A stretch of DNA of 8,154 nt from Clostridia bacterium. Lineage in GTDB: Bacteria; Bacillota_A; Clostridia; Oscillospirales; CAG-272. Under the pieces are notes generated by a model. It was not told the DNA's origin. It saw only the letters and a program-made list of their open reading frames with translations, and searched no databases. The DNA is taken from positions 1 to 8,154 of the forward strand of contig JAGDAM010000269.1 of NCBI GenBank assembly GCA_017959485.1, given 5' to 3'. Made by a program: the position numbers and the translations under genes. Shown piece by piece: positions 6,049 to 8,154 of the stretch (position 1 is its first letter; every line of letters starts with the position of its first letter).

Positions 6049-7506
6049 GTGAGCGAACAGGAATGGCAGAGAAAAGAATACGAGACCTGGGATGAGGCGT
6101 TCAGGGGGCTTTCCCCGGTGATCAGACAGCAGTCGGTCAGGATCGCCGAATACACCCAGACCATCTTTACGGCGGCCTGTTCTTCGCCCTTCGGAAGGAA
6201 CTCCGGTCCCGATTCCTGTATGAGTCTGCGGTATGCCGACACCGCCTTCAAATGCGGTCTCTACCATCAGATCGGCAAGGCGCTGGTCTCGCCCGACTAT
6301 CAGTTCTACCGCAGGGATTTCACCAAAGAGGAAAAAGAGCTCTACAGAAAATACACCACCGACGGACGTCTGCTCGTGGCGAGGCTCCAGGAGACCGGGG
6401 CGAGGGAAAAGAAAAAACGCTCCGGAGGCGAGCTACCAACGAAAAAGCTTCCCTGGCTTATGATCCGGGAGGCGTGCGAGCAGCATATGGAAAGGTTTGA
6501 CGGGAAGGGCTTCCCGAAGAAGCTTGCCGGAAAGGCCATCAGCCCGATAGCGCATATTGTCGGCATGGCGAAGGAACTCGACCGCATCTCGTCCGAGACA
6601 AGGGCGGAGGATCCGTTCGGCAAGGCGCTTGCCGATATAAACGCGAAATCCGGGAAGTACTTCGATCCCGAGCTCGTCGACGTCCTCCGCAAGTGTGCGC
6701 CGAAGTGCCGCGCCGTATACGAAAAATTCATTTATTATACTATGACGATCCCGAAGACCGTCCCGCTGGTCGTAAAGAAGGCCGACCGCCCGATGGGCCT
6801 CAGCTACCGTCCGGTTATATCCTCTCCCGCCGCGGGAGGGAAGACCCTCGCCTACGACGCGATCCCCTGGTTCGGGGGCATCGTCGGAAGCACCGGGGAG
6901 ACCGAGACGGTGGAGGAGATCGACGCCATGCTGAAGCGCACCGGCCTGACTGAGGAGGTTTCCTTCTATCTTATGTACGAGGCCGCCGACGCGCTCTACA
7001 GGCTGAAGAACTGCGGTATAGAGACCGCGGGCGTGATCCTTGAGGCGCTGCCCTCCTTCTTCAGGCTTCCCAGCCGGCTTTCCAGATTCGCAAAGCTCTT
7101 TGCCGATCAGCCGGTGGACAAGGAGAAGCTCATGCTCGCGGTACCGCCCGAGGTCTGGAATTCGGACGTCAAAGCGGTCAGGGATATTCTTTCCCTCTAT
7201 CTGCGCAACGGCATAGTGCTGGTCGCCGACGGATATCTTCCCGGCGCTCCCGGCGCCGCAACGCTCGCGGATACAGGATTCAGATACGCAAGGCTTTCTC
7301 CAGAACTCGCTTCGCTTCCCGAGACGCCCGATACCGTCAAGGCGCTTGCCGGGGCGGGCATTCGCGTGATCTGCTCGGGAGTCGCCGACGAGGTTATGGC
7401 GAACGCCCTCGCCGCCTGCGGCGCGCCGATGTTCAGCGGTCCTGCGTCGGGCGTCGAGACCGATGAAGACGGAATGATCGCCGCGGCTCTGGCGGAACTC
7501 GACTGA
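6049..7506 (+). CDS. Degenerate HD-GYP domain fused to degenerate EAL domain, 485 aa
   Basis: GTG 6049 follows AGGAGA (6037-6042) by six bases. Residues about 60-225 follow the HD-GYP layout: YHQIGKALVSPD (72-83) where HDIGK is expected, FTKEEKELYRKYTTDG (91-106) with Y102 replacing the usual His, HMERFDGKGFP (146-156) for HHExxDGxGYP, GMAKELD (172-178) for AVADVYD, and KYFDPELV (203-210). Residues about 248-470 follow the EAL layout: LSYRPVI, AYDAIPW (268-274, D-A-I in place of E-A-L), ADGYLPG (393-399) where DDFGTGYS is expected, then ARLSPELA, VICSGVADE (440-448) for AEGVE, and FSGPASG (462-468) for QGYLFG. Both domains thus lack several metal-binding residues needed for cyclic-di-GMP hydrolysis in active relatives. 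No signal peptide or membrane segment is seen, so it is cytoplasmic. It may bind nucleotide or serve as a scaffold. The fold calls are by eye; the catalytic loss is clear if the alignment holds. Confidence 0.8.
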   Translation: MSEQEWQRKEYETWDEAFRGLSPVIRQQSVRIAEYTQTIFTAACSSPFGRNSGPDSCMSLRYADTAFKCGLYHQIGKALVSPDYQFYRRDFTKEEKELYRKYTTDGRLLVARLQETGAREKKKRSGGELPTKKLPWLMIREACEQHMERFDGKGFPKKLAGKAISPIAHIVGMAKELDRISSETRAEDPFGKALADINAKSGKYFDPELVDVLRKCAPKCRAVYEKFIYYTMTIPKTVPLVVKKADRPMGLSYRPVISSPAAGGKTLAYDAIPWFGGIVGSTGETETVEEIDAMLKRTGLTEEVSFYLMYEAADALYRLKNCGIETAGVILEALPSFFRLPSRLSRFAKLFADQPVDKEKLMLAVPPEVWNSDVKAVRDILSLYLRNGIVLVADGYLPGAPGAATLADTGFRYARLSPELASLPETPDTVKALAGAGIRVICSGVADEVMANALAACGAPMFSGPASGVETDEDGMIAAALAELD

Positions 7507-7522
7507 CGGGAGGCCGGAACAG

Positions 7523-8154
7523 ATGAGTTCCAAAGAGAAGACGGGTATCCCGCCTCCCGCACAGGGGGGAACTGCGCAGCGCAGGCTGTTTAAGAAGAAG
7601 CGCGCCGGAGCGGTTCTGACCCGCGAGGAGGTTGCCGAGATCAAGGCTGGGAGAAAGGCGCTCCGCCTCCGGATGAAGGCTCAGAAGATCTACACGAAAG
7701 AGGACTTCGAGCTCACCGCAGCAAGCCTCGGACTATATTTCGACAAGAAATCGGGAGGGTTTCTGCTCTGGTTCCTCTCCCACTGGCCGGGGATGCTGCT
7801 CGCCGCGCTTCTCACTCTCCTGCTTGTCATTCTGATATTCGCCGGAGTCACAAAGCTCCGGGGACTCTATACCATATCTCTCGCGGACGAGCTCTTCAAA
7901 GAGGGCTTCACCCTCTGCGACGAGGTCTCCTTCAGGACGCCGACCGTTGAGCTCGTCGCTCCCGCGGCGGAGGACGTCACCTGCGTTTCGATCAGGAACA
8001 TCCCCGCGGACCTCGATTCGATCGACGGGTCCTACAACGCCGGATTCTTCTCCTATACGTATTATATACGGAACGAGGGTGAGAGCACGCTGGGAGTCGA
8101 CTGGGAGCTGGTGATGAACCAGGAGACGAAGAAACTGTCGGACGCCGTCTGGGC
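7523..8154 (+). CDS. Single-pass membrane protein of unknown function, C-terminus beyond the window
   Basis: ATG 7523 follows GGGAGG (7508-7513) by nine bases and lies 16 bases after the preceding stop, so the two genes very probably share a transcript. The 210 visible codons encode a basic, Lys/Arg-rich, probably cytoplasmic N-terminal segment (1-80), one strong membrane helix (about 88-109, core MLLAALLTLLLVILIF), and an outer region with alternating hydrophobic and polar residues (SIRNIPADLDSIDG, then FFSYTYYIRNEGEST) that suggests a beta-sandwich. There is no cleavable signal peptide, and the orientation is inferred from the positive charges. I do not recognise the family. Pairing with a cyclic-di-GMP-type fold protein suggests it may be a partner that carries a signal across the membrane, but the sequence does not prove this. 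Confidence 0.85.
   Translation, partial: MSSKEKTGIPPPAQGGTAQRRLFKKKRAGAVLTREEVAEIKAGRKALRLRMKAQKIYTKEDFELTAASLGLYFDKKSGGFLLWFLSHWPGMLLAALLTLLLVILIFAGVTKLRGLYTISLADELFKEGFTLCDEVSFRTPTVELVAPAAEDVTCVSIRNIPADLDSIDGSYNAGFFSYTYYIRNEGESTLGVDWELVMNQETKKLSDAVW

Noticed and set aside
6433..7644. Long minus-strand open frame of 403 codons
   Set aside because: It lies antisense to the HD-GYP/EAL-like gene and into the next one, has no family-like motifs, and is explained by the GC-rich codons of the plus-strand genes.

Overview
The window looks like chromosome from an uncultivated or gut-type Clostridia (Firmicutes). The evidence is strong GGAGG-type ribosome binding sites, near-consensus SigA promoters, a secreted AmyE-like amylase carrying Firmicutes-style surface repeats, and moderately GC-rich coding with AT-rich gaps. 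This assignment is inference; no rRNA or other taxonomic marker is present.

Layout. (1) Positions 3726 to 1, minus strand: the first 1242 codons of a very large secreted alpha-amylase of the GH13_28 (Bacillus subtilis AmyE) type. It has a signal peptide, A/B/C domains, an Ig-like domain, a starch-binding module, a bacterial surface repeat and at least two and a half MBG-like repeats. It runs off the left edge. Its promoter is at 3791-3819. (2) Positions 3836-4138: a 303-bp internally deleted ISL3-family element with imperfect 24-bp terminal inverted repeats. It holds a 66-codon remnant of the transposase C-terminus behind an intact ribosome binding site. (3) Positions 4139-4511: a gene-free gap with a terminator-like hairpin and an orphan ribosome binding site. 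(4) Positions 4581-5807, plus strand: a 408-aa AAA_14/DUF4143 ATPase with its own promoter and terminator. (5) From 6049, plus strand: an apparent operon behind a perfect consensus promoter. The first gene encodes a 485-aa protein that reads as a degenerate HD-GYP domain fused to a degenerate EAL domain. The second, 16 bases downstream, encodes a single-pass membrane protein cut by the right edge.

How they work together. The amylase is a stand-alone starch-degrading exoenzyme, and the ATPase looks like an independent, perhaps transferred, single-gene unit. The most novel item is the last operon. Its first product keeps the layout of two cyclic-di-GMP phosphodiesterase folds but has lost key catalytic residues in both, and it is paired with a membrane protein that has a basic cytoplasmic tail and an extracytoplasmic domain. 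This suggests a cytoplasmic nucleotide sensor or scaffold coupled to a surface protein. That is a hypothesis from sequence and gene order, not a demonstrated system.
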